Part shown: positions 48,870 through 59,594 of the stretch, piece after piece
How the letters are laid out: every line of letters starts with the position of its first letter
Position numbering within the stretch: position 1 is the stretch's first letter
Source: Chamaecrista fasciculata
Lineage: Eukaryota > Streptophyta > Magnoliopsida > Fabales > Fabaceae
Reading direction: 5' to 3'
NCBI GenBank assembly: GCA_003254925.1
Contig: QANZ01056519.1
Coordinates: 1,827-65,826 of the forward strand
Length of the DNA stretch: 64,000 nucleotides
Notes under the pieces: generated by a model
What the model saw: only the letters and a program-made list of their open reading frames with translations
Told to the model about the DNA's origin: nothing
The model's database searches: none
Translations under genes and position numbers: made by a program

Positions 48870-51625
48870 TCAAAGGTCTCGAAGTTGTCTGAGATTGTAG
48901 GGAGAAATGTATCTGTTGTCTCCATCTAAGAGTTGCTTGGCGAGAATGAGGTTGGAAGCCTCACTGGGATGATAAGGATCCCAAAACACGTGCTTGTACC
49001 TATCTGAACACATACTTGATGTTGGTCCACATGGGATAATTCCTGCAAATTGGCCCCCATTTCCACAGCATGCTCTGCTTGCCGTTGTGAACCCTGAAAT
49101 ATATTTCAAACATACCTTTCAATAATATAATACCTAATTCTAACAATGTCATATTTTGTTTTAATGCTAAAATATATGGTCAAAACCTCAATTTAGCCCT
49201 AGAACTATAAGGTAAATTTCATTTTGCTCCTCAAACATCTTTCTGTTTCGTTTTGCCCTTCAAACTTTCTTATTTGTTTCACTATTAGTCTAAAGCATAA
49301 TTTCTTGTGGCTTTTGTCATTAGCTCTCGATTAGACACGTAATTTGAATAACTTTTCTTTTATATAATTCATAATAAGTGAGTTGATTGACAGAAAAAAA
49401 AAAATCATTCTTCGAAAGAAAAATAAGGCCAAAGTGTAAATTTAGCCCCATATATTTTACTCAGTTCTCAATTTGGTCTCGTATATTTTTTTATTGCAGA
49501 TTTAGTATCATATCTTTAGGTCAAATTCTAGTTTAGTCTCAAATCTTTCTTGTTGCATAATTCTTCCCATATCTTTGGGTCAGAGAGAACTAATGATGGA
49601 ACCTTTTGCAAGTATATGAGACCAATTCTTCAACTTGACTAAAATATGTAGGACCAAATTAGGACCATTTTGCAAAGATATAAAACCAAAAGTACAACAC
49701 AAAAGTATACATGACCAAATTGGAAATTGGCCAAAAGATATGAGACCAAATTTACACTTTGACCAAAAATCAATTACAAATTTATCTTTGGTTTATAACT
49801 GAGTGGTAAGAATTTTCTTTTCCTTTGTCAACTCATTTATTAAGACATGTATGAGAGAAAAATTGTTCATTTTAATTGTCTAGTTAAGATATATATAATA
49901 GAAAAAATCAGACATGATCAGATATTAGACTAATAGTGAAACTAATGAGAAAATTTGAAGAGTAAAATGAAAAAGTAAAAAAAGTTTGAGGACCAAAACA
50001 TATTTCACTATATAATTTCAGGACTAAAATAGAGTTTTGACCAAAAATAATATTGTAGGTGTATACCATATTTTCGGTAATTCTTGATGAGTTCCAACAC
50101 TAAATCGTAGACATTGGCTAGCACAAATGTGGATCCAGGAAGGTTGTCATTAAGCTCAGCAACCAAATCCTTCAATCTGGCATTGTATTGAAGTGCAAGC
50201 TTGTTTGCCAAATCCACACACTCATCTTCGTTCAACTGATTTATTGTCTTCTGGTAAGGAATACAACCAATAGGACCCACATTCCCAATCACAAATTTCC
50301 GAGCATCCATTTGGTAAAGTCTCTGCCATTCATATACACTCATGTCATGTTAATCTTCAAAAAGCTTTAATTTCTTTTAAGTTGATAATAATTATATTTT
50401 ATAATGTTTTTATATATAACGTACAGTGAGTTGAGCCCTGAAGTGTGTGATCATATCATCAATGAAAGCATCTGGGGTTTGAGAGATTCTAGCTCCAATG
50501 GATAGCACTGGAAGCAGATAATTGTTGAGGAAGTCATTTGCTCCAACAGTGATTGAGAAAATGGATCTTTTCATTATATACTCTCTGGCTTTTGCTTTCC
50601 CTAGCAATTTATCAATCTCTTTTCTTGTTATGCTGAAATAATCTATTTGAACATCCATTCCAATCCTATTCACCTGATCAAAATGAATAAAGATTCAAGC
50701 AAGTACATTTAACTTAATTAATTAGATGGGTTTTAAGTTATGTAAATTACTGACAAATATTCTTCCAGTTGCATTCAGAATCCCTCCACCTCCTGAAGCA
50801 TAATTCACTCCATATAGTAAAGCTTTCCCAGTTGCATTTGGGGCCAAAAATGGGACTGCAAAATTTGGTTGTCCTAGCTCCTCCCCTTCAGAATTTTTTT
50901 TTTAAAAAAAAAGCATTATTTTTTTCTTGGTTAGAAGAAACATTAATATTTTTTAGTTGGGATGTAAATAACATACATGATGTTATTTAAAGATTAACCT
51001 TCCCAAATTATGTGACTTTCAACTAAATAAAGTAGCTATTCTTAGTGCAAATATATAATAGAAAAACCCAAATTGTTAACCATTACTTTTGATTCAACTT
51101 GTTTAGTTTCTAAACATAATAGTACTTCTTAACCTGTGTTTTAAGGAATCTGGTTAAACAAAACCCCTAACACATTATACAGTTTAGTGAAGTTTATATT
51201 AGTTCAACAAATGAAAAGAATAAATTATCAATAATAAAATGTAAAAGTTATATTTTAGAGAACTAAATCCGAAGTATAAAATATTTTTTGAAAGAGAAAA
51301 ATTGTTAACAAATTAAAAACTAAAATGAGAAAGAAAATTTACCAACAATATCACCAATGGTTCTTCCATTGGTGTAGCGGCCAGTAGGATTTCCTCCAGA
51401 AGCCTTAAAATCAATACCATTGGGTGGAATGTTAGCCTTAGACAGAGTTGATAGATAGTTATTATTTCCTGCATCCACCAAAGAATCCCCAAATATGAAT
51501 GATGCTCCTAACCCTTCATTTTTAGCACCCTCTACTCCATGATAGCTCATCACAACGTACACAAGAAAAATTACCAAACCCAAAGTTTTATTACACTTCA
51601 TCATCGTCATGATGGCTACTATCAT
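48870..51625 (-). CDS. GDSL esterase/lipase (SGNH hydrolase), 5 exons
   Basis: Secreted plant GDSL-type esterase/lipase; the natural ester substrate is unknown. Exons: 51625-51343, 50885-50755, 50673-50425, 50322-50067, 49093-48870, with agreeing phase and about 380 residues. A hydrophobic signal segment spans about residues 13-30. Block I is FIFGDSLVDAGNNNY with nucleophile Ser 48. Block II is GVNYASGGGGIL (oxyanion Gly). Block III is ITVGANDFLNNY (oxyanion Asn). Block V is FWDPYHPSEA (Asp 345, His 348). GNVGPIGCIPYQ and CCGNGGQF are further family hallmarks. All catalytic parts are present. The first ATG is used, although Mets at codons 6, 8 and 9 are alternatives. The donor of intron 2 is GTCAGT, the rest are standard. 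Intron 4 (49094-50066) is enlarged by nested MITEs. Confidence 0.93.
49178..50042. mobile_element. Outer MITE in GDSL intron 4, split by an inner MITE
   Basis: Left arm GGTCAAAACCTCAATTTAGC and right arm complementary ...GAGTTTTGACC. Inner CCTTCAAACTTTCTTATTTG/AAAAAGTTTGAGGACC also pairs. The two halves are separated by the element at 49427-49764. It fills nearly the whole intron. Confidence 0.72.
49427..49764. mobile_element. Inner MITE nested in the outer MITE of GDSL intron 4
   Basis: Begins GGCCAAAGTGTAAATTTAGC and ends ...AAATTTACACTTTGACC. Same family as 2329-2619 and 42007-42240. It interrupts the arm of the outer element, so it inserted later. Confidence 0.72.
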
Positions 51626-52138
51626 ATCATGCTCTACAAAATTAACTACAATTTCACCTATAGAACCACTGAAGCTTATAAGGAGCTTGTCTTTGTAAGC
51701 TTGCTTTAATTAACATCCTTATTTGGTTTGACTTCCTTTTTTGTTTTCTTTTTGTATAAGAATGGATTTCAGGATTTTCATGAGGTAGGTCATCAACAAT
51801 TTCAGCAGATTTCTCAACGGGTTTTATTATTGGAGATTTTGCTACAACAATGAGCCAATATCTTAATCCTGCAGGTCAGTCTCAGAGAGTGCCTTGTTGA
51901 CGTATTCAACGAGGCGTCATTGAGGAAAATTGTGAAGGAGGACTTAGGTATTGTTTGGTGACAAAAAATTAAAGCAATACCCGTTATATTGTGTATATTA
52001 GATATATTTATATAGTAGATTTGTTTATTTCGACGCTACCAAAATTACAGTCCATCTACGTTCAACAACTATGGGGGAAAAAGCGTGGTTTTCTTTCACC
52101 TTTTTCTTGTTGGTCAAATGACTCAAAGTGTAGGGAAC
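51626..52138. other. Promoter side of the GDSL gene
   Basis: Upstream DNA of the minus-strand GDSL gene. No clear TATA box within 100 bases of the ATG. No coding frame is supported. Confidence 0.35.
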
Positions 52139-52154
52139 AATTAAACTCAATATT

Positions 52155-52363
52155 TCTTTGCTTGCCAACAAAGGTTGGCCAGTTAAAAAGGGGTCGACTC
52201 ATAACTCATAAGGTCGTGGGTTTGATTCCCGCTGTCGATGTGAGGGCTTTGTTGGTAGGCGATCTGTAAATACCTTTATAAGCGCTTATAGAGCCTGGAG
52301 GCCTGCCCTGACCTTGGTGAGCCCCCGGGCCCAACTCACCTAAACTTTACCCCACCCAAAAAA
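52155..52363 (+). mobile_element. tRNA-derived SINE, copy 2, with 16-bp target duplication
   Basis: The tRNA-like head has box A TGGCCAGTTAAAAAGG and box B GTGGGTTTGATTCCCGC. The body is shared with the copy at 19532-19727 and ends TACCCCACCC plus A. AATTAAACTCAATATT is repeated exactly at 52139-52154 and 52364-52379, so the ends are fixed. The element is 209 bp. Confidence 0.88.
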
Positions 52364-52379
52364 AATTAAACTCAATATT

Positions 52380-53827
52380 CTCATGTGGCTTCTAATTTGA
52401 TTTTTGACTTTGACAGGAATAGGCAAGCTTCTAAGTAGTTGTTATGATTTACAGGAAAAGTGAGGGGTCTTTGGGCAAAGCCCATATCCATAAGGAAAAG
52501 CCCAAGAGAAATAGAAATGAAAGATTCAGAGATGGGCCATTTGGGTTGAAGTTGGAATGGGTTCAGAATGAAATATTGAGGCCCAAAAGAACTGAATTAG
52601 ACTTAATATTAAGTAGATCAAAATACTCATATTTAATGAATATTTTTATCAAAATACCTCTTATCATATTCATATCTTACTTATAATAATATTTTTTTGT
52701 TTTTATATATAAAAATAATACTTTTAAACTTTATATATTGAAAAAAAATATAAAATTATAAAGATAAAATAGTAATATTTCATACATATTGAAATAATAT
52801 AATAGCTTATTCATATTTATATAAGACCAAAAGTACAACAAAAAAAGTTATAAGACTAAATTAAAACCTGAGTAAAAGTTACAAGACCAAAAGTGCACTT
52901 TCACTTTATATATATATATATATATATAATATCCTGTTTTCATGTACCTATATGTTCATATAAACTTACATCCTACCTCCAGACTTCTATAACTCACCTA
53001 CACACTCATAAGTCGCATCCATCGCCTAGCACATAACAACATCTAAGTGAAGGAAAAAAAATTAAAAAAAAAAACAAATACAAAAAGGGATGACAAAACA
53101 TGAGACATGCCAACTATATCGATTATCTTCATCTATAGCATCTTCAATATAATAATCAATAGTCTTTAGGGTTCCACATGAAGGAAAACAAAAAACAAGA
53201 AATTAAAGGGATGACTTAACAAATTATTACTACTTAAAAAATAGCAATTACATATCCCAACGGTTATTGAAAGAATCTACTGGATGATCACATATTAAAA
53301 CGTAAACGGCACTAACCCAATCTCATATCATATAGATGTAAAACAAATTATTGAAAATAAATTTTATATAAATTTTTTTTTTGAATTTAGGTTTAGGTAA
53401 GAGAATGTTGCTCGTATGATCTGGAGATAGAGTAAACTAAGCTAATCTTAAAATAGTGGACTCTGTTAATTAATGGTTGCCTTTAGAAGTGTGATTCAAT
53501 CGTCCTTCACAAAAAAAATATGTTTTATTTATTTAATTAATTAAACAACTAAGTAGTAGAACCTCAATCTATATATATAAGTTTATAATAAAAAAATATG
53601 ATACATTAAAAACAAGAGACTACTTAGGGGCTAACTTCATACAGAAAACAAAGTAGACTGTATTATATTCTCTTACAATTTCCTGTTACTATCTTCCATA
53701 TTTTTAATCTTTCTTTCTTAACCAAATTTCTTTCGCCAAAACAAAAAAATAATCCACAGATCTGGAACATAAAACTGGCTGTCTCTGATCACCATTGGAT
53801 CTGGACAAGTTACAAAATTTACTAAGT
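52380..53827. other. AT-rich intergenic DNA
   Basis: About 52824-52906 is the right half of a CCAAAAGTGCACTTT MITE without its left partner. An (AT)n tract is at 52908-52930. An open frame at 52444-52686 has no recognisable domain and is not called. Confidence 0.4.
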
Positions 53828-54190
53828 TTGGTCACATCAACTTAGAATTGTTTATTATGCAAAACATCATCCGGAGTTTGTATTAAATAATTATGTTACT
53901 CTGTACCCAAAAAAAATTATAATTATGTTACTTAGTGACAATTATATCAGAGAGAAAAGTCAAACAAATCCAACAAAGGAGAGAAAAAAGACAACATAAT
54001 CTCCCATATCCATGAATAATATCTGAGCCTTGATCAAAGGTTGGTCACATCAACTAAGAATTGTTTATTATGCAGTGCATCATCCTAGGTTGTATTAAAT
54101 ATGTTACTTGGTGACAAATAACACAGCACAAAGTCAAACAAATCCAACAAAGGAGAGAAAAAGACAACACAATCTCCCATATCCATGAAT
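53828..54190 (+). repeat. Tandem duplication in the P450 promoter
   Basis: TTGGTCACATCAACT ... CTCCCATATCCATGAAT occurs twice, at about 53828-54017 and 54041-54190. Both copies share TTTATTATGCA, GTCAAACAAATCCAACAAAGG and AAAGACAACA phrases. Copy 1 is longer because of a 32-base retroposon insertion plus duplication (53900-53931). Copy 2 ends 55 bases before the first ATG of the P450. Confidence 0.88.
53889..53931 (+). mobile_element. Micro-retroposon with empty site visible in the neighbouring promoter copy
   Basis: AATTATGTTAC is repeated at 53889-53899 and 53921-53931 around TCTGTACCC plus an A run and TTAT. Promoter copy 2 reads straight through this place (TTAAATATGTTACTTGGTGAC) without insert or second repeat. 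The CCC-A(n) end resembles the SINE tail at 52350-52363. Confidence 0.75.
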
Positions 54191-54245
54191 GAATTAATAG
54201 AAAGGGATAACAATTGCTCAAAAAGAAAATAAACCCCTCAAATTA

Positions 54246-56827
54246 ATGTTCAATTCCACCACTCTTTCTTCATTCCTACAATCTGTAATGGAGGATGCCT
54301 TCCCATTTTCTTCAACCTTAATTTTCAGCATACTTCCCCTTCTAGTTTGCATCTTCATTTACAACATCAGGAGACCAAGCACAAATGCAATCAAGGCCTC
54401 TAACGGACCACAAGCAGGTTGGGCTTTGCCTATCATTGGCCATCTTCATCATTTTGGTAGCCATAAACCCTTCCATGAAACACTAGCCACCATGGCTGAC
54501 AAATATGGATCAGCTTTTACCATAAAGATGGGTTCAAATAGATTTCTGGTTGTGAGCAATAGAGAAATGGCCAGAGAGTGTTTCACTGTACATGACAAAG
54601 TATTTGCCTCTAGACCCATTGTCACAGCTTCAAAGCTACTAGGTTATGATTGTGCCATGTTTGGATTTGCACCTTATGGGCCTTACTGGCGTGAGATGAG
54701 GAAGATAGCAACCATTGAGATTCTGTCAAACCATAGGCTTGACCAACTAAAACATATCAGAATATCTGAAGTGGAGATTGCAGTGAAAGAGCTGTATGAT
54801 TTGTGGTCAAGCCAAGGGTGTCCTAAAGAAGGGGTTTTGGTGGATATGAAGCAATGGTTTGGGAATTTGTGTTTCAACATTCTTATGAGAATGGTGGCAG
54901 GTAAGAGATACTTTGGAGCAAGCTCTGAGGTGGAAAATAATAGTGAGGCACAGCATGTCCAGAAAGTGATTAGGGACTTCATAGATCTATTTGGGGCTCC
55001 AATTTTATCTGATACAATCCCAATGCTTAGGTGGTGGGATTATAAGGGTTACAAGAAGCAAATGAAGAAGACTGCTAAAAAATTGGACCATCTCCTCAAT
55101 GAGTGGTTAGAAGAACATAAACAGAGGAGACTCTTGGGTGAGCAAGCAAGGGAAGAGCAAGACTTCATGGACGTGATGCTGAGGATCTTGGAGCAAGACC
55201 CTATTCCTTCTTTTGACACAGACACTATCATTAAATCCACTAGCTTGGTGAGTTCTTTAGCTGCTGATCTTTCATTTCTAATAATTGATAACTATAAGAG
55301 TAAATTCATAATGTGATCTATTATATAGTTCAATTTAGTCCCTAAAAAATAAAATTATATTACTTAGCCCCTGAAGAAAGATATAATTATAATTAAGGCA
55401 AATTACACTTTGGTACCCTGAGGTATGGACCAAATCCACTTTGGTACCATTTTTTTCAAAAGTGGCATTTTAGTACCTTGTTTTATTCGTTGCTAGCACT
55501 TTGGTGCCAGAAATTCTTTTTTCGTTACTTTTTGAAGAAAAAAAAAGCCCGTGCAGGTCATTTGCATAGTCAAAAGCACGAAATCCATTATCTTAAACTC
55601 AAATTTCGAGATTCAGCATAAAAAAAAAATGAAATCCTCTAACTTTAAATACATATTGAATCGTGTTTTTTGGAGGCCGAATCGTGAAATCTGAGTTTCG
55701 GATGATAAAAAATTTCGTGTTTTTGACTATGCACATGACCTGCACGTGCTTTTTTCCGTTAAGATGTAATGAAAAAAAAATTGAGTACCAAAGTACTAAC
55801 GGCGAATAGGGGTATCAAAATGTCACTTTTGAGAGAATAGGGTATTAAAGTCGAACCGATCCATACCTCAAGGTACCAAAGTATAATTTCTCCTTATAAT
55901 TATTGATATCAATCGAATTTTAATAACAAATCTTGATGTAGTTTTAAATTTAATTTAAAGTTACAATAAACTAAATAGTTTAAAAAATCATTTATTATTA
56001 AATTTGAATTAATATTTTAGCAGGACCAAATTGATTGTAATTGCATCTTTTAAGAATTAAATTGAGACACTTATCATCTTTTAGAGATTAAATCAGTAAC
56101 TTAGTCTAATAATAATAATGATAATAGTGATATAAATATCTTGGTCGAATAAGGATGTCCATCAGTGCAAAGAATTAGAAGATAATCTAGACTATTAACT
56201 AGTCTTGTTCTGCAGAATCTTATAGCAGGAAGTGACTCCATATTGGTGGCTATAACATGGACCTTGTGTCTGATACTTAACAATCCACAAGTGACAAAGA
56301 AGGCTCAAGATGAGATTGACACCCAAATAGGGAGGGACAGAGAACTGAAAGAATCAGACATTAAGAATCTACCCTATTTGCAAGCAATTGTGAAGGAATC
56401 CTTACGGCTCTACCCTGCCAGCAGACTCATTAGCCTTCTTGAAGCACTAGAGGATTGCACACTTTCCACAGGCTATCACATTCCTGCCGGCACACAATTG
56501 ATAGTGAACCTATGGAAAATACACCATGATGGGACTGTGTGGGAAGATCCTGAAAGCTTCAAACCAGAGAGATTCTTGAGCGGCCATAAGGATATTGATG
56601 TGAGGGGTCAAAACTATGAGCTTCTTCCATTTGGTTCAGGAAGAAGATCATGCCCAGGATTGTCATTGGCTCTGCAAGTGATGCATCTTACAATGGCTAC
56701 ACTGTTGCATAGTTTTGAAATGTGGACTCCATCTAATGAACCTGTGGACATGACTGAGAGCCCAGGTTTGACCACTGCCAAGGCAAACCCACTTGAGGTC
56801 CTTCTTGTTCCACGTCTTAAATTCTAA
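54246..56827 (+). CDS. Cytochrome P450, CYP82-like, 2 exons
   Basis: ER-anchored heme monooxygenase of plant specialised metabolism; the substrate is not predictable. Exons 54246-55247 and 56216-56827, phase 0, 537 residues from the first ATG or 523 from the second at 54288, which gives a more typical N-terminus (MEDAFPFSSTL then a hydrophobic anchor). Motifs: a proline-region hinge WALPIIGHLHHFG, FGFAPYGPYWREMRKI (C-helix), I-helix AGSDS (about 338-342), KESLRLYP (ExxR), FKPERFL (PERF) and heme loop FGSGRRSCPG with Cys about 480. GYHIPAGTQLIVNLWKIHHD and the C-terminal TTAKANPLEVLLVPRL are typical of CYP82. The one intron is at the usual CYP82/A-type position and is enlarged by nested elements. 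A related broken copy lies downstream at 57199. The promoter carries a tandem duplication. Confidence 0.93.
55290..56105. mobile_element. Outer repeat in the P450 intron, split by the inner MITE
   Basis: Left half 55290-55395 (AATTTAGTCCCTAAAAAAT, GCCCCTGAAGAAAGATATAATTATAATT) and right half 55894-56105 (GGACCAAATTGATTGTAATTGCATC, TTTAGAGATTAAATCAG) form inverted arms of one TTTAGTCCCT-type element. The element at 55396-55893 sits between them. Relatives occur near 10440-10650 and 28550-28950. Confidence 0.6.
55396..55893. mobile_element. Palindromic Mutator-type MITE, copy D, exact 9-bp target duplication
   Basis: Starts AGGCAAATTACACTTTGGTACC and ends with complementary sequence. The arms share GAAATCC, ATATTGAATCGTG and GCACATGACCTGCA phrases with copy C. 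TTATAATTA is repeated exactly at 55387-55395 and 55894-55902. It is nested in an older repeat within the P450 intron. Confidence 0.88.
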
Positions 56828-57198
56828 GTTCATGGGAGGTAAAGGTATTTTAGTGTGATTTTCTTCTATTTTTTCACTTTTGGGTTTTTTTTAGGGGGCA
56901 TGGGGTTGGCCAAGGCTAATTAAAACTTTATGTTTTTGTTCTGTTTGTGCATTTAGACATGGATGTTTGATCTTGACTTTATGTTATGTATGGATTATCA
57001 GTGTATCACAACATCCCATGAAATTTTTGTAGAGATGTTTAATAAATTGCGCCTTTAAATAAAATATTAGGCTTAAACACTAGTGTTGTGCAAAAACCTT
57101 TTAATTTCGGATTTAATTAAAAATGAATTTATCCTTACAAATTTTGATCCAAAATATAATGAAACCTAGAAGAGGAACTCATCAAATGTTCTCTGTGT
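56828..57198. other. 3' flank of the P450 gene
   Basis: Holds the probable 3' UTR of the P450 and AT-rich spacer. No further feature is seen. Confidence 0.4.
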
Positions 57199-57636
57199 AC
57201 CAGTCTTCATTACTACAATCTGCAGTGGAGGATTCCTTCCCATTTTCTTCAACCTTGATCTTTAGCACATGCTTGCTCTTCTAGTTTCAATCTCCATTCA
57301 CTACTTCAGGAGACCAACCACAAATTAATGCAATCAAGGCCTCTAACACACCACAAGCAGGTGGGTCTTTTTGCCTATAGTTGGCCATCTTCATCATTTT
57401 GGCAGTTGTGAGTTGTGACAAAAAAAAAAAAAATCACTTTGGTAGGCATAAACAGTTCCATGAAACACTAGCTAGCTGCCATGGCTGACAAATAAGGACC
57501 AGCTTTTACCATAAAGATGGGTTCAAACAGAGTCTTGATTGTGAGCAGCTGGGAAATGGCCAAAGAGTGTTTCACAACTTCAAAGCTACTAGGTTATGAC
57601 TGTGCTTGGCCTTACCCCTGATGGGTCTTACCTTAA
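57199..57636 (+). pseudogene. Fragment of a second CYP82-like P450
   Basis: A decayed copy of the first about 420 bases of the neighbouring P450. It matches 54255-54685 (CTACAATCTGCAGTGGAGGA, CTTTTACCATAAAGATGGGT, CTTCAAAGCTACTAGGTTATG). Its start codon is GTG instead of ATG, it has a stop in ADK* after ATGGCTGACAAATAA, frameshifts, a 39-base deletion (TVHDKVFASRPIV is lost) and a 40-base poly(A) insertion at 57403. No downstream P450 sequence follows. It is a tandem-duplicate remnant. Confidence 0.85.
57393..57442 (+). mobile_element. Micro-retroposon inside the P450 pseudogene
   Basis: ATCATTTTGG (57393-57402) and ATCACTTTGG (57433-57442) flank CAGTTGTGAGTTGTGAC plus about 13 A. The intact gene has the uninterrupted site (CATCATTTTGGTAGCCATAAA near 54451), which proves the 40-base gain is an insertion with target duplication. 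Confidence 0.8.
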
Positions 57637-58649
57637 ATATTTCAATTTTTATACTTATTGGATCCCTTAATTTGTATTAAATTAATACTATTTAGTCTTT
57701 GAATTTGAACTAAATTTATATTTTTTGGTCATTGAATTTGTACTAAATTAATATTATTTGGTCTCTGAATTTGAACTAATAATATATTTTTGGTCTTTGA
57801 ATTTATATTAATTTTATACTATTTAGCCTCTGAATTTGTACTTTTGATCTTTGAATTTGATCAAGGGACTAAATCGTTGACAATTACAATAATTCAGGGA
57901 TTGAATAGTATATTTTAATTATTTAAAACTGATTAGTTGACTCAGTATAAATTCAGAGATCAAATAATAAATTTTCTCTATATTGTCTTAAAAAATACTG
58001 AAGTCTCAAAACATAGTAATAATTCTATAATAGCAAATCAAAGGATGTCACCCGAAAAAAAATCAAAGTAAAGGATCAAATGGACTTATATATGATTAAT
58101 TAATTACTGGTCAAAATAATGGGAGTACTATCAAACTCAAACATGACACGTATATAATATTGGTCATATATTTTTGTCCTAAAGATCATTTTGGTCATTT
58201 ATCTTTCAGAATATTCAAATTGGTCTTATATGTTTCTATAGTGGTTTTCATTGGTCCCAAACTGCTAAATATGATTATATCTTCCTCTTTTCAAGTTTGA
58301 ATGTGACGAGTCTAGGGTTACAAGTTATTTTTTATAAGTACTTTTCTATCCGGTTGGAGTCATCAACAAACAAGGTAAAATTCAATTAGGTCAAACCAGT
58401 GAAGTTGATCATATATATCTCATCTCAAGCCTAAATGCGACGAATTCAGAGTTACAAGTTACTTTTAATGAGTTATTTTTCTGCTTAGTTAGGACTACCC
58501 ACAAATAAGAACAAATCGGGCCTAAAAATGGGTTTTAGACCAATTTTTCATGATTTTTGGTCTTAGTGGTAGGAGACAGCCAAGAGATTCTGAAACAATT
58601 TAGGAAAGAGAACATATCACTCCATTGCATCTTTTATTAAGAGCTTGAG
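57637..58649. other. Intergenic repeat-rich DNA
   Basis: 57640-57960 consists of TTTGGTCTCTGAATTTG-type phrases repeated in tandem and then inverted. 58180-58560 resembles stretches near 23600, 34200 and 61850 (CAAGTTTGAATGTGACGAG, AGTACTTTTCTATCCGGTTG). No coding frame is supported. Confidence 0.45.
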
Positions 58650-58711
58650 AGGTAAGAGTAGAGACTAGAGAGATGCATATAGGTAAAAGTAGAGACTAGA
58701 GAGATGCATAT
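58650..58711. repeat. 31-bp tandem duplication
   Basis: Two adjacent units starting AGGTAAGAGTAGAGACTAG (58650) and AGGTAAAAGTAGAGACTAG (58681), with one difference in 31 bases. Confidence 0.9.
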
Positions 58712-58734
58712 GAGAATTTGAGGAATAAAGGATG

Positions 58735-58919
58735 TCATGGGTTCGGCTTGGGTCCTCGGCAATTGGATCGCATGCCTAATGATACTAAAACGGGTTTGGG
58801 GATGGATATGTCTGAATCTTGAATTTCTTGGCATTGCTGTGCCCAGGGGTTTGTAATTTGTTTTTGGTATTTTTGCTTGTGCTAGCCGTTTAGGCCTCGA
58901 TTATCACCCAAAAAAAATG
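58735..58919 (+). mobile_element. Possible LINE/SINE 3' end with poly(A) tail
   Basis: A GC-richer block (TGCTGTGCCCAGGGGTTTG, T/G-rich stretch, GATTATCACCC) ending in an A run. This layout matches plant LINE 3' UTRs such as that at 20821-21019. The 5' limit and a target duplication were not found. Confidence 0.4.
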
Positions 58920-59594
58920 CAGCCATTTTCATTTAATGAAACATTGATTTTTAATAAATAAACTCGCCATGTGTCGAGATCTCAATGACGAGCATGAAAT
59001 ACAACGGTTGAAAATTGCCTAACTACAAAAAATTTTAAAAGATCTAATTTTAGAGAATACAATTTCTGGTGTGACGTTTGTTGAGGAAAGAAAATAGATA
59101 GTGGGGGTTGTTGTATTTTTTTAATTAATATAATGCACTTTGAACACAGTGGATTGAGCACTGTGGAGAGAAGATAATATGAATAGTGAGGGTAGTTGTA
59201 TTTCTTTTTGTTATTAATTTATTTTTGTTAGCAAATTTTAAGGGATAGGTGATAAAGAAGTCTAACAGCGAAGTGTCAACTTTTTCTAGTTTCTTATATA
59301 TATATATATATATATATATTTTATAGAAGTGTTTTGATTTTTTATTAAATAAAAAGTAGTATATATATAATGTTTTTATAAACTGTTGAGGGATTTGGCT
59401 CTTTATTTGATCGTTGTCAAATAAAGACTAAAATTTTCAAAAACATGATTTACGTGCCAACCAATCTTATAAAATTTTCAAAATCTAAAGACAAAAATGC
59501 CCGTGGCGTTCTGGCTCTAACAATATATATATACACTTACAGAGGCAGTGATCTTTGCATGTATGTAATCAATATTCTTGATCTTGAGAAAGAA
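58920..59594. other. AT-rich upstream region of the BAHD pseudogene
   Basis: (AT)n tract at 59297-59320. No gene is seen; it may contain the former promoter of the BAHD gene. Confidence 0.4.
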
